The translations under genes and the position numbers were made by a program. DNA of 46,299 nucleotides from Pseudomonadota bacterium (GTDB lineage: Bacteria > Pseudomonadota > Gammaproteobacteria > JAKAQQ01): assembly GCA_021785265.1 (NCBI GenBank), contig JAJYFY010000005.1, positions 1 to 46,299 on the forward strand, in the 5' to 3' direction. Below the pieces are notes generated by a model. The model was given only the letters and a program-made list of their open reading frames with translations, had not been told where the DNA came from and did no database searches. Within the stretch, counting starts at the first letter, position 1, and each line of letters starts with the position of its first letter. Below, piece after piece: positions 7,929-15,784 of this stretch.

Positions 7929-8531
7929 TTGGACCTTGATCAGTGCTTTGCGACTCACGAGAGCAGGCTCATCGAACGCTTTGCCCACGGCCTGCATGGC
8001 CGCACCGCCCTCGTGATCGATGCCTGGCCCACAAGACCCCTGCCGGTTCTGCCCTTGCCGGAGGTTCTGGTTCTGCCACCCCTGTGCTGGCCGGACGGGT
8101 GCCGGGGCACCAGTCGGGCCTGGCCCTACGCCACGGGCGGCGTCGATGTCGTCCTCTGGCGGCATGCCCATGAATGCTGGCCCCTGCCGGAAAGCCTGCT
8201 CGCGGAAACCGATCGGGTGCTTGGGCCGGACGGATTGCTTTTGATCGTGGGGTTCCGCCTGCTCGGGGGCCGGCTTTGCCACCTTGTGGATCCCGGTCTC
8301 CGGTTTCCGCCTCGGACCCCGCGCGGAGTGGGCGCCGGGCTCACCCGGCTGGGTTTTGAAAAACAACGGGCGCCCGCCCGGACGGCTTCGGGCAGAGGTT
8401 GGGGACTACCCCTCCTCACGGCCGAGCTGCGGAGTCGGATGCCGCCGGGTTTTCTCCTCAATCCGGCCGGAAGGGATTGGCCGCATCTTTCGCCGAATCG
8501 CCTGTCGTGGCCTCTGCGCCGGGTGGCCTGA
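7929..8531 (+). CDS. YafS-like SAM-dependent methyltransferase, degenerate
   Basis: This 200-residue protein occupies the place of the yafS-type class I methyltransferase between gloB and rnhA. The segments ALVIDAW and GGVDVVLWRHAHECWPLPES, then DRVLGPDGLLLIVGF, follow the family pattern around strands 1, 4 and 5. The glycine-rich SAM-binding loop is not recognisable, so enzymatic activity is uncertain. I chose TTG 7929 because GGAGG precedes it by 7 bases; GTG 7902 and ATG 7863 are in-frame alternatives that would lengthen the N-terminus. Its TGA overlaps the rnhA ATG by one base. Confidence 0.7.
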   Translation: MDLDQCFATHESRLIERFAHGLHGRTALVIDAWPTRPLPVLPLPEVLVLPPLCWPDGCRGTSRAWPYATGGVDVVLWRHAHECWPLPESLLAETDRVLGPDGLLLIVGFRLLGGRLCHLVDPGLRFPPRTPRGVGAGLTRLGFEKQRAPARTASGRGWGLPLLTAELRSRMPPGFLLNPAGRDWPHLSPNRLSWPLRRVA

Positions 8532-8992
8532 TGGTCGGGGACGGTCAGGTCGAGATCTGGACCGATGGCGCCTGCAGCGGGAATCCGGGCCCGGGAGGGT
8601 GGGCGGCTTTGCTCCGGTGGCGGGATCACGAGCGGATCCTCACCGGCCATGAGGTCTTGACCACGAACAACCGCATGGAGCTCGCGGCGGTGATCGCCGG
8701 GTTGTCTGCGCTCAAGGGATCGGTCCCGGTGGTTCTTTATACCGACTCCCGCTATGTCCGTGATGGCGTGACCCGCTGGCTCGGCGACTGGAAGCGGCGT
8801 GGCTGGCGGACGGCGTCGGGAAGCGCGGTCCGCAACCGTGATCTCTGGGAGCATCTTGAAGGACTGCTCGGGAACCGGCCGATTGACTGGCAATGGGTCC
8901 GAGGACATGACGGCATCGGCTACAATGAGCGCGTGGACCGGCTGGCTCGGTCTGCTATCGCGGGATCGGGAAGTCCACCCGCCCGGAGTTGA
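8531..8992 (+). CDS. rnhA: Ribonuclease HI
   Basis: RNase HI degrades the RNA strand of RNA-DNA hybrids (R-loops, primers) in the cytosol. The protein has 153 residues, close to the usual 155. It carries the four-acid active site: Asp in TDGACSGNPGPGG, Glu in NNRMELAAVIAG, Asp in YTDSRYV and Asp in NERVDRLA. The flexible catalytic-loop His is present in VRGHDG, and the basic handle region appears as WKRRGWRTASG. The ATG at 8531 overlaps the upstream stop (TGATG). It lies 4 bp ahead of dnaQ and is co-directional with it, unlike the divergent rnhA/dnaQ pair of E. coli. Confidence 0.97.
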   Translation: MVGDGQVEIWTDGACSGNPGPGGWAALLRWRDHERILTGHEVLTTNNRMELAAVIAGLSALKGSVPVVLYTDSRYVRDGVTRWLGDWKRRGWRTASGSAVRNRDLWEHLEGLLGNRPIDWQWVRGHDGIGYNERVDRLARSAIAGSGSPPARS

Positions 8993-8996
8993 TGCG

Positions 8997-9728
8997 ATGC
9001 GGCAGATCGTTCTCGATACGGAAACCACCGGACTCCTGCCGGACGAGGATCACCGCATCATCGAGATCGCGGCGATTGAACTCGCCAACCGTCGCCCCAC
9101 GGGCCGCGACTTCTGGCACTACCTGGATCCGGGTCGACCCATTGACCCGGGCGCTACGGCGGTTCATGGCTTGCGCAATCAAGATCTCGAGGGCAAGCCC
9201 GGTTTTGCCGAGATCGCCGAGGCCTTTCTGGATTTCGTGGACGGGAGCCAGATCATCATCCACAATGCCCCATTCGATCTGGCCTTCTTGAACCACGAGC
9301 TCAGGCGGATCGGCGCCCGTGTGACGTCCCTCGAGAACCATTGCTCCATTTTGGACACGCTCCCTCTCGCCCGGCGCCAGTACCCGGGACAGAACAATAG
9401 CCTCGAGGCCCTCTGCCAACGTTTCGGCGTCGACACGTCGAACCGGCGGCATCATGGGGCCCGCCTGGATGCGTACCTTTTGGCCGAGGTCTACCGGGCC
9501 ATGACGAGAGGCCAGGCGGCACTCGGTTTCGGAACCGAGATTTCGGACCTTCCCACCGATCCCCGGGCGGGAGGATCGACCACCGGCGCCCCTCGACCCA
9601 CGGCCCGGGTGAGGGTGGATCCTGACGACTGGAGTCGGCACCGAGCCTTTCTGGCACGCATCGACCAACAGTGCGGAGGGCGGCTGGTCTGGCGTTCGGA
9701 TCTCGATCCGGAGCGGGCGGAACCGTGA
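8997..9728 (+). CDS. dnaQ: DNA polymerase III epsilon subunit (3'-5' proofreading exonuclease)
   Basis: Epsilon proofreads for the replicative polymerase as part of the alpha-epsilon-theta core. The 243 residues include the DEDDh motifs: ExoI DTETTG (7-12), ExoII HNAPFDLAFLNHEL and ExoIII HHGARLDAYLLAEVY with its catalytic His. The linker and C-terminal alpha-binding tail follow. ATG 8997 begins four bases after the rnhA stop and starts exactly at the conserved MRQIVLDTET. The stop overlaps the next gene's GTG start by 4 bp. Confidence 0.96.
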   Translation: MRQIVLDTETTGLLPDEDHRIIEIAAIELANRRPTGRDFWHYLDPGRPIDPGATAVHGLRNQDLEGKPGFAEIAEAFLDFVDGSQIIIHNAPFDLAFLNHELRRIGARVTSLENHCSILDTLPLARRQYPGQNNSLEALCQRFGVDTSNRRHHGARLDAYLLAEVYRAMTRGQAALGFGTEISDLPTDPRAGGSTTGAPRPTARVRVDPDDWSRHRAFLARIDQQCGGRLVWRSDLDPERAEP

Positions 9729-10963
9729 CGGGATCGACCGGGCTCCTAGCCGCGACGGCGGCCGTGCTGTGCGTCGCCATCGCCGCCCTGGCGACCACCG
9801 AGTGGCTCCATATACCTGAAGTCGTGGCGAGCCTCGTGGGCGGCGTGCTGATCGGTCCCCGCCTTCTCGGTTTCGTGAATCCGGCGGCCCACCTGTCCTG
9901 GGTCCGGGATTTTTTTATCCTCGGGGTCTGCCTGGTTCTTTACGAGGGTGGACGGACCTTGCGGATGCCGATTCTTCGGCGGGTCGGTGTGAGCGTCCTG
10001 ATGCTCGCCACAGTGGGTGTGTTGATCACGGCCCTGCTCATCGCGGCCTGGAGCCAGGCCTGGTGGCACCTCGGCTGGCCCTTGAGCCTCATCCTGGGCG
10101 GCGCCCTGGCCTCGACGGATCCGGCAGTCCTGATCCCCCTGGCCGACCGTCTGCGACTGCCCGCGATCCTGCGCGAAACCCTCGTGGCCGAGGCGGCCCT
10201 GAATGATGTCTTTTCGGCCCTTCTGGTTTTCGAGGGCATGCACCTATTGGCCTCCCCGACCCCCACATGGGGCGGAGGTCTCCTCTTTCTCACCACCCAG
10301 TTCGGCGTCGGCCTGGGTGCCGGCATCGTGGCCGGGCTCTTGTTCCGTTTCCTGGTCACCCATGAACGCTTCGGGTTTCTGTCCCGCTACGCCGTGCTCT
10401 TGGGCTTTGTGGCCGCACTCGCGGCTTTTGAGAGTGCTCACGAGTTTTCGGGCAGCGGCTTCCTCGCCGTGTTCGTGGCTGGTGTGCTTTCCGGACCGGG
10501 GGGGAGCCGGAAAAGCCCGCATCAGGAAGAGATGGAGCATTTCGGGACGACCACCCTCACGGTGGTTCGCCTGACCCTTTTCATTCTCTTGGGGGCACTG
10601 GCCAGCACGCTTCTGCCCGAGTTCTGGATCCATGCCACCGCCTTCCTCCTGTTGGGCCTCCTCCTCATGTTCCTGATCCGTCCGATGGTCGTCTGGCTGA
10701 CCGCCGCCTGGGATCCCTACGCCCGCTGGCGTGCACGGGAGCTTTGGTTTTTGAGCTGGGTCCGCGAGACCGGAGTGGTGCCGGCGGCTTTGGCCGGGCT
10801 GTGGCTGGCCTCGGGACTGCCCCATGCCTCACGGATGTCGGCTGCCGTTTTCGCCGTCATCATCCTCACCGTGGTCATCCAGGTTCCCACGTCGGCTCCC
10901 TGGGCCCGCCGGCTTCACCTCACCTCCCCGCCTCCTCCCGATCCCGCGGAGATTCGCTCATGA
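9725..10963 (+). CDS. CPA1-type Na+/H+ antiporter (NhaP-like)
   Basis: This 412-residue inner-membrane protein has about 12 hydrophobic segments and belongs to the monovalent cation:proton antiporter-1 family, which exchanges Na+ or K+ for H+. The core contains GGALASTDPAVLIPLADRLR, the unwound-helix DPA signature, and a later acidic motif, AEAALNDVFSALL, matching the ND-type transport site. I chose GTG 9725 because it overlaps the dnaQ stop (GTGA); a longer N-terminus would run through dnaQ. It ends overlapping the next gene (ATGA), so it is probably co-transcribed with the outer-membrane protein. The ion specificity cannot be read from the sequence. Confidence 0.88.
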   Translation: MTGSTGLLAATAAVLCVAIAALATTEWLHIPEVVASLVGGVLIGPRLLGFVNPAAHLSWVRDFFILGVCLVLYEGGRTLRMPILRRVGVSVLMLATVGVLITALLIAAWSQAWWHLGWPLSLILGGALASTDPAVLIPLADRLRLPAILRETLVAEAALNDVFSALLVFEGMHLLASPTPTWGGGLLFLTTQFGVGLGAGIVAGLLFRFLVTHERFGFLSRYAVLLGFVAALAAFESAHEFSGSGFLAVFVAGVLSGPGGSRKSPHQEEMEHFGTTTLTVVRLTLFILLGALASTLLPEFWIHATAFLLLGLLLMFLIRPMVVWLTAAWDPYARWRARELWFLSWVRETGVVPAALAGLWLASGLPHASRMSAAVFAVIILTVVIQVPTSAPWARRLHLTSPPPPDPAEIRS

Positions 10964-11571
10964 ACCGCATTCGAAGACACTTCCTCCTGCCGGTCTTCTG
11001 CCTCTTGGTCTGTGCACTCCCGCGGGTGCGGGCCGCCACCGCGGTGATCCCGGGAGCGGCGCCCAACCTGGGGCAGACCTATCTCAGCCTGAGTGACTAC
11101 ATGGGCGGTTACTCGAAGTATTTCGGCCATGAGCTCAGGGGTCCCGGCGTCAAGCTGGATTGGGCCTTCACCCAGCACGGGTTTCTGATGGCCTCCTACC
11201 GCCGGCTCGAGGTCCTGGGGACGGACACGCTGGAGCATCGGGCGGCACTCGGAGTGGGCTATGCCACCGACCCGACAGGCCAGGCTTCCGCCTACCTTTC
11301 GGCGGAGTTCGTCCGCTCGACCCTGCATCCCCCGGGCCTCGCCCGGGTCGACGACTACTGGAAAATGAGTTACGGCATCCGGCAGAACATCGAGCAATAC
11401 CTCGAACTCGACTTCGGAGTCTATGGCGAGATCAACCAGCACTTCGGGTCGCGGCGGCTCGGGGCCTTTTTGGGCTTCGGCGTCAATGTCGGCCCGTTCC
11501 AGCTCGCCACCGATTACGATCACAACTCGGATGTGAACGCACTCGTGTTCCGGTTGCGCTGCTTCTTCTGA
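10960..11571 (+). CDS. Predicted outer-membrane beta-barrel protein
   Basis: This 203-residue protein has a cleavable signal peptide of about 26 residues (RRHFLLPVFCLLVCALP, ending VRAA). The mature part alternates polar and aromatic residues (YLSLSDYMGG, GFLMASYRRL, AALGVGYAT, YLELDFGVYGE, GAFLGFGVNVG) and ends in Phe-Phe. A C-terminal aromatic residue and this alternating pattern are typical of small outer-membrane beta-barrels. I cannot place it in a named family. It overlaps the antiporter by 4 bp and precedes ugd by 42 bp. Confidence 0.7.
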   Translation: MNRIRRHFLLPVFCLLVCALPRVRAATAVIPGAAPNLGQTYLSLSDYMGGYSKYFGHELRGPGVKLDWAFTQHGFLMASYRRLEVLGTDTLEHRAALGVGYATDPTGQASAYLSAEFVRSTLHPPGLARVDDYWKMSYGIRQNIEQYLELDFGVYGEINQHFGSRRLGAFLGFGVNVGPFQLATDYDHNSDVNALVFRLRCFF

Positions 11572-11613
11572 TCCGGGACCGTCGAGCCGTCATTCCATGA
11601 GGAGTTCCCACTG

Positions 11614-12948
11614 ATGCGGATTACGATTTTCGGAACCGGATATGTCGGTCTGGTCACCGGCGCCTGTTTTGCCGAGAACGGACACGAGGTGCTCTGCATC
11701 GACGTGGATCCGGACAAGATCGAGCGGCTCCGGCGGGGCGAGATCCCGATCTATGAACCGGGACTCGAGGTGCTCGTCCGCAATAATCTCGAGCGCGGTC
11801 AGCTCCGTTTTGAGACAGACGGGGCAGCGGGTGTGGCCCACGGCCTCCTGCTCTTCATCGCCGTTGGGACTCCGCCGGGAGCCGATGGGGGGGCCGACGT
11901 GCGTCATGTCCTGGAGGTGGCGGAAACCATCGGCCGCCATCTTTCGGACTATCGCGTGGTCATCACGAAATCCACCGTGCCGGTCGGGACCACCGCCCAG
12001 GTGCAGGCGGTGATCCGTGCCGCCCTGGACCGGCGGGGGTGCCCCGCGGAGTTCGATGTCGCATCGAATCCCGAGTTCCTGAAGGAAGGTGCGGCCGTGG
12101 CCGACTTCATGCGACCGGACCGGATCCTGATCGGTACCGGAGGAATGCGGGCACGGGAACTGCTCCGGGAGGCCTATGGCCCGTTCAACCGCAACCATGA
12201 CCGCTTGCTCTGCATGGATATCACCTCCTCGGAACTCACCAAGTACGCCGCCAACGCGTTTTTGGCCACCAAGATCAGCTTCATGAACGAAATGGCCGGA
12301 CTGGCCGATGCCGTCGGTGCCGACATCGAACTCGTGCGTCAGGGCATGGGGGGCGATCCCCGCATCGGCCATCACTTCCTCTACGCGGGAGCCGGCTATG
12401 GGGGTTCCTGCTTTCCGAAGGATGTCCGCGCGCTCGGCCATCTCATGCGGAAGAAGGGGCTCGATCCCTGGATCGTCGATGCCGTGGAACGACGCAACCA
12501 AGATCAGAAGGAAATCCTGTTCCGCAAGATCCAGGCGCATTTTGGGGTATCCGGGCTTGCGGGCCGGACACTCGCCCTCTGGGGTCTGTCCTACAAGCCT
12601 CAGACGGACGACCTTCGGGAGGCGCCGAGTCTGGTTCTGATCGACCGCCTGCTCGAGGCCGGAGCCCGACTGCGCGTGCACGACCCCGCGGCCATGGACC
12701 GGGCCCGGCAACGTTTCAGTCGGACGTCGGGTCTGCACTGGTGCGGGACCCCGTTCGAGGCGGCCCAGGGTGCCGATGCCCTGGTTCTCGTGACCGAGTG
12801 GCCCGTCTACCGCAGCCCCGATCTCGACCAACTCCATCGCCTGCTCGCCGCACCGGTCGTCTTCGATGGGCGCAACCTTTACGATCCCCTCCGCATGGCC
12901 CGCGCGGGCTTCCGTTACTACGGGATCGGCCGCTTGCCGCCGGCTTGA
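11614..12948 (+). CDS. ugd: UDP-glucose 6-dehydrogenase
   Basis: Ugd oxidises UDP-glucose twice with NAD+ to UDP-glucuronate, a precursor for extracellular polysaccharide and lipid A or LPS decoration. The 444-residue protein has an N-terminal Rossmann domain (MRITIFGTGYVGLVTGACF), the conserved KSTVPVGTT (119-127), the NPEFLKEGAAV substrate region and the catalytic Cys266 in GYGGSCFPKDVRAL. A C-terminal UDP-binding domain follows. A GAGGAG ribosome-binding site precedes the ATG. No glycan-biosynthesis genes are adjacent; the upstream genes encode an antiporter and a barrel protein. Confidence 0.96.
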   Translation: MRITIFGTGYVGLVTGACFAENGHEVLCIDVDPDKIERLRRGEIPIYEPGLEVLVRNNLERGQLRFETDGAAGVAHGLLLFIAVGTPPGADGGADVRHVLEVAETIGRHLSDYRVVITKSTVPVGTTAQVQAVIRAALDRRGCPAEFDVASNPEFLKEGAAVADFMRPDRILIGTGGMRARELLREAYGPFNRNHDRLLCMDITSSELTKYAANAFLATKISFMNEMAGLADAVGADIELVRQGMGGDPRIGHHFLYAGAGYGGSCFPKDVRALGHLMRKKGLDPWIVDAVERRNQDQKEILFRKIQAHFGVSGLAGRTLALWGLSYKPQTDDLREAPSLVLIDRLLEAGARLRVHDPAAMDRARQRFSRTSGLHWCGTPFEAAQGADALVLVTEWPVYRSPDLDQLHRLLAAPVVFDGRNLYDPLRMARAGFRYYGIGRLPPA

Positions 12949-12961
12949 GCGGAGGCTCTGG

Positions 12962-13297
12962 TCAGCTGCCCAGCCGGTCCACCTTGGAGGCGCAGATGAA
13001 ATCGTTTTCAGACAGCCCGCCGATCGCATGGGTCGAATAGCGGATCCGGCATCGGCTGTAGCCCACGTCCAGATCGGGGTGATGATTTTCCTGGTGCGCG
13101 ATCCAGGCGACGGCGTTCACGAACGCCATCGTGTCGTGGAAAGTGGAAAAGGTGTAGATGCGCTCGATCTCCGTGGCTTCCGGGTTGACCTTCCAGTTGT
13201 GATGGAGTTTCTTGAGGTAGCGTTCGATTTCGGGGCGGGTCAGGGGGGCAACTCCGCCCTCGCAGGGCAGGCAGCGTTTCTCACTGAGGTCGTTCAT
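12962..13297 (-). CDS. phhB: Pterin-4a-carbinolamine dehydratase
   Basis: PhhB dehydrates 4a-hydroxytetrahydropterin, recycling the cofactor used by phenylalanine hydroxylase. The 111-residue protein has the family signature: FHDTMAFVNAVAWIAHQENHHPDL with paired His residues, then VGYSRCRIRYSTHAIGGLSENDF. The start at 13297 has AGGAGA a few bases upstream and overlaps the end of phhA by 17 bp. The phhA-phhB pairing is a conserved operon and confirms both calls. It converges on ugd with only 13 bp between the stops. Confidence 0.95.
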   Translation of the reverse strand: MNDLSEKRCLPCEGGVAPLTRPEIERYLKKLHHNWKVNPEATEIERIYTFSTFHDTMAFVNAVAWIAHQENHHPDLDVGYSRCRIRYSTHAIGGLSENDFICASKVDRLGS

Positions 13298-14123
13298 GGA
13301 GGGTCTCCTGGCGAATGGACGAGCCGGTGGAAGAGGGGGCGACCGGGGCGGGAGCAGGGAGATCGCCGAGTGACTGGGCCTTGCGCACGAGTCCGATGAT
13401 GTCGCTTTGTGCGACACGGAACAGTTCGTCGAAACTCTCGAGCACGAAGTACTGGGACTGGAAAACGTCGATCCGGTAGGGGGTCCTCAGGGTTTTGAGC
13501 GCATCAAAGGGACAGCGGATCGGGGCGGGGCTTTCCGTGGCGTAGACGGTTTCGCCGATCGAGGAGATCACGCCTGCGCCATAGGTCCGGATGCCGGAAG
13601 CGGTCCGGATCAGGCCGAACTCGATCGTGAACCAGTACAGCCGGGCCAGGATGTCCTGTTCAGCCGGCGTCCGGCAGGACAGACCGGCCTGGCCATAGGC
13701 ACGGGCGAAATCGGCGAAACGCCGGTCGGAGAGCAGGGGAACGTGGCCGAAGACCTCGTGGAACACATCCGGTTCCTCGAGGTACTCGAGTTCGTCCCGG
13801 GTGCGGATGAAAGTCGCGCAGGGAAAGGACCCTTGGGCGAGGAGTTCAAAGAAGCGTTCATTGGAGATGAGGGCGGGGACGGGAACAATCGTGACCCCGG
13901 TGAAGTCCTGCAGGCGTTCCGTGAGATCCTGACACTGCGGGATGTGATCGGGGGGAAGGCCGACCGCAGCCAATGCATCCAAGTACTCCTGGCAGCCCCG
14001 TCCTGGGAGAATCTCCATCTGACGGGCGAACAGGAGTGTCCAGATGGCCTCTTCCTCCGGGGTGTAACGGATCCGGCCATCCGCCTCGGGGATCTTGGCC
14101 GCATAGGTATGCCCGTGTCCCAT
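13281..14123 (-). CDS. phhA: Phenylalanine 4-monooxygenase
   Basis: PhhA hydroxylates phenylalanine to tyrosine using tetrahydropterin, O2 and non-haem Fe(II). The 280-residue protein has the iron-binding facial triad motif PDVFHEVFGHVPLL and the downstream Glu in the IEFGLIR segment. The aromatic-amino-acid hydroxylase core is present, including YFVLESFDELF near the C-terminus. I chose ATG 14123, preceded by GGGAGGTG at suitable spacing; the longer start at 14144 is possible. It is divergent from gcvT, and the 113-bp gap between them must hold both promoters. A TTAAAAT near 14150 on the minus strand could be its -10 element. Confidence 0.95.
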   Translation of the reverse strand: MGHGHTYAAKIPEADGRIRYTPEEEAIWTLLFARQMEILPGRGCQEYLDALAAVGLPPDHIPQCQDLTERLQDFTGVTIVPVPALISNERFFELLAQGSFPCATFIRTRDELEYLEEPDVFHEVFGHVPLLSDRRFADFARAYGQAGLSCRTPAEQDILARLYWFTIEFGLIRTASGIRTYGAGVISSIGETVYATESPAPIRCPFDALKTLRTPYRIDVFQSQYFVLESFDELFRVAQSDIIGLVRKAQSLGDLPAPAPVAPSSTGSSIRQETLHERPQ

Positions 14124-14236
14124 CTCAACACCTCCCGCGTACATTTTAACATGCCCGCGAGAGAGCCCACCCGCCCCGCGGTTCCTCTCTTTATCGGTTA
14201 TCATGACCGCGTTCCCCGGTACCCCAAGCCCGTAGA

Positions 14237-15352
14237 GTGCCCCCAACCGTGGCCGAGACTACCCCGCTTTACGATCTCCACGAGAAGGCTGGTGCCCGTT
14301 TCGTTGATTTTGCGGGCTATCTCATGCCAGTTCACTACGGTTCCCAGATTGAGGAGCACCTGATGGTGCGACGGGGAGTCGGACTGTTTGATGTCTCCCA
14401 CATGGGGATCCTGGATGTGGAAGGACCTGAGGCCACCGCTTTTTTGCGACGGGCGCTGGCCAATGACGTGGGGAAAATCAGCCCGGGTCGTGCCCTTTAC
14501 AGCTGCCTCCTCAATGATCAGGGTGGGGTGGTCGATGACCTCGTGGTCTATGCCCTTCCGACGGGCGCTTACCGGGTGGTACTGAATGCCGCGCGCAAGG
14601 CAGTTGATCAGCTCCGGCTGGCCACGTTGGCCACGCCTTACAAGGTCAGTCTGACGCCCCGGCCGGACCTCGGGCTCCTGGCGTTGCAGGGACCGGGAGC
14701 GGTCGGGGCGCTGGCCGCGTTTTTTGGCAGCACACTGGCCGAGCGCCTGTCTGCCTTGCGATCCTTTACCGCGCTTGAAACGGAGTACGGTTTTGTCGGA
14801 CGGACCGGTTACACGGGAGAGGATGGTTTCGAGATCGCGCTTTCGACCGATCTTCTGCGGCGAGCCTTCAGCACCTGGATCGAATCCGGGGTGCGCCCCG
14901 CGGGACTCGGCGCCCGCGATACCTTAAGACTCGAGGCGGGACTCAATCTCTATGGCCAGGACATGGATGAGACCACCTCTCCCCTCGAATCCAATCTGGC
15001 GTGGACCGTGGCCTTCGAGCCGGCCGATCGCGATTTCGCCGGCCGGGCGGCCCTTGAGGCCGAAGGCCGGGCGGGAGTGCGACGCACGCTCGTGGGGCTG
15101 TACCTCCCCGGCCCCGGGATCCTCCGGGCCCATCAGGATCTCGTGGATGGGGACGGTCGGGTCGTGGGGACCGTGACGAGCGGAAGCTACGCGCCGAGCC
15201 TTGGTTTTTCCATCGGCCTGGCCCGCATCCAGGGCGAATGCCCGGATGAGGCCTGGGCCCTGATCCGCGATCGCCGCCACCCGGTCCGCTGGCATCACCC
15301 GCCGTTCGTCAGGAGGGGGCACATCCTCGTCCCGACGGCCGCTGGGCGCTGA
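14237..15352 (+). CDS. gcvT: Glycine cleavage system T protein (aminomethyltransferase)
   Basis: GcvT transfers the methylene group from aminomethyl-dihydrolipoyl-GcvH to tetrahydrofolate and releases ammonia. The 371-residue protein begins with the expected ETTPLYDLHEKAGARFVDFAGY. It has the folate-site motif DVSHMGILDVEG, GRTGYTGEDGFEI and the LGARDTLRLEAGLNLYG substrate loop with catalytic Asp. Starts at GTG 14237 or GTG 14249 are both possible; neither has a strong RBS. It opens an 11-gene plus-strand block. I looked for a glycine riboswitch in the 113 bp upstream and saw none of its conserved blocks. Confidence 0.96.
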   Translation: MPPTVAETTPLYDLHEKAGARFVDFAGYLMPVHYGSQIEEHLMVRRGVGLFDVSHMGILDVEGPEATAFLRRALANDVGKISPGRALYSCLLNDQGGVVDDLVVYALPTGAYRVVLNAARKAVDQLRLATLATPYKVSLTPRPDLGLLALQGPGAVGALAAFFGSTLAERLSALRSFTALETEYGFVGRTGYTGEDGFEIALSTDLLRRAFSTWIESGVRPAGLGARDTLRLEAGLNLYGQDMDETTSPLESNLAWTVAFEPADRDFAGRAALEAEGRAGVRRTLVGLYLPGPGILRAHQDLVDGDGRVVGTVTSGSYAPSLGFSIGLARIQGECPDEAWALIRDRRHPVRWHHPPFVRRGHILVPTAAGR

Positions 15353-15381
15353 TTTTTTTTCCCCTGGAGGCTTCGAGTCTC

Positions 15382-15777
15382 ATGAGTCACGACCATCCGA
15401 ACGATCTCCTCTATACCTCAAGCCATGAATGGGTTCGCCGTGAAGCCAATGGCGAAATCACGCTCGGGGTGACCTACCATGCCCAAGAGGCCCTGGGCGA
15501 TCTCGTTTATGCCGAGACCTATCCCGTGGGCAAGCGGCTCGAAGCCGGGGATACCTGTGCCGTGGTCGAGTCGGTCAAGGCGGCATCCGACGTCTATGCC
15601 CCGGTCGCGGGAACCCTCTTGGCCGGCAACCCCGTTCTGGCCAAAACCCCGGAAATCATCAATCAGGATCCTTACGGGGAGGGCTGGCTGGTCCGGATCC
15701 GCATGGAAGCCGGCTCCGATCTGGCGGGTCTCCTGGATGCGGCGGCCTACGAACGGCTGCTCGCGGAAGGACACTGA
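15382..15777 (+). CDS. gcvH: Glycine cleavage system H protein (lipoyl carrier)
   Basis: GcvH shuttles the aminomethyl group between the P, T and L proteins on a lipoyl arm. The 131-residue protein has the lipoylation site at Lys66 in AVVESVKAASDVYAPV and the usual hammerhead fold pattern. A clear GGAGG precedes the ATG. Octanoylation by LipB, encoded at the end of the same gene block, is required for function; lipA is not in this window. Confidence 0.97.
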   Translation: MSHDHPNDLLYTSSHEWVRREANGEITLGVTYHAQEALGDLVYAETYPVGKRLEAGDTCAVVESVKAASDVYAPVAGTLLAGNPVLAKTPEIINQDPYGEGWLVRIRMEAGSDLAGLLDAAAYERLLAEGH

Positions 15778-15784
15778 GCCATCC

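Noticed and set aside
14124-14236. Glycine riboswitch upstream of gcvT
   Set aside because: None of the conserved aptamer blocks is visible in the 113-bp gap; only a loose GAGAG/CTCTC pairing is present.
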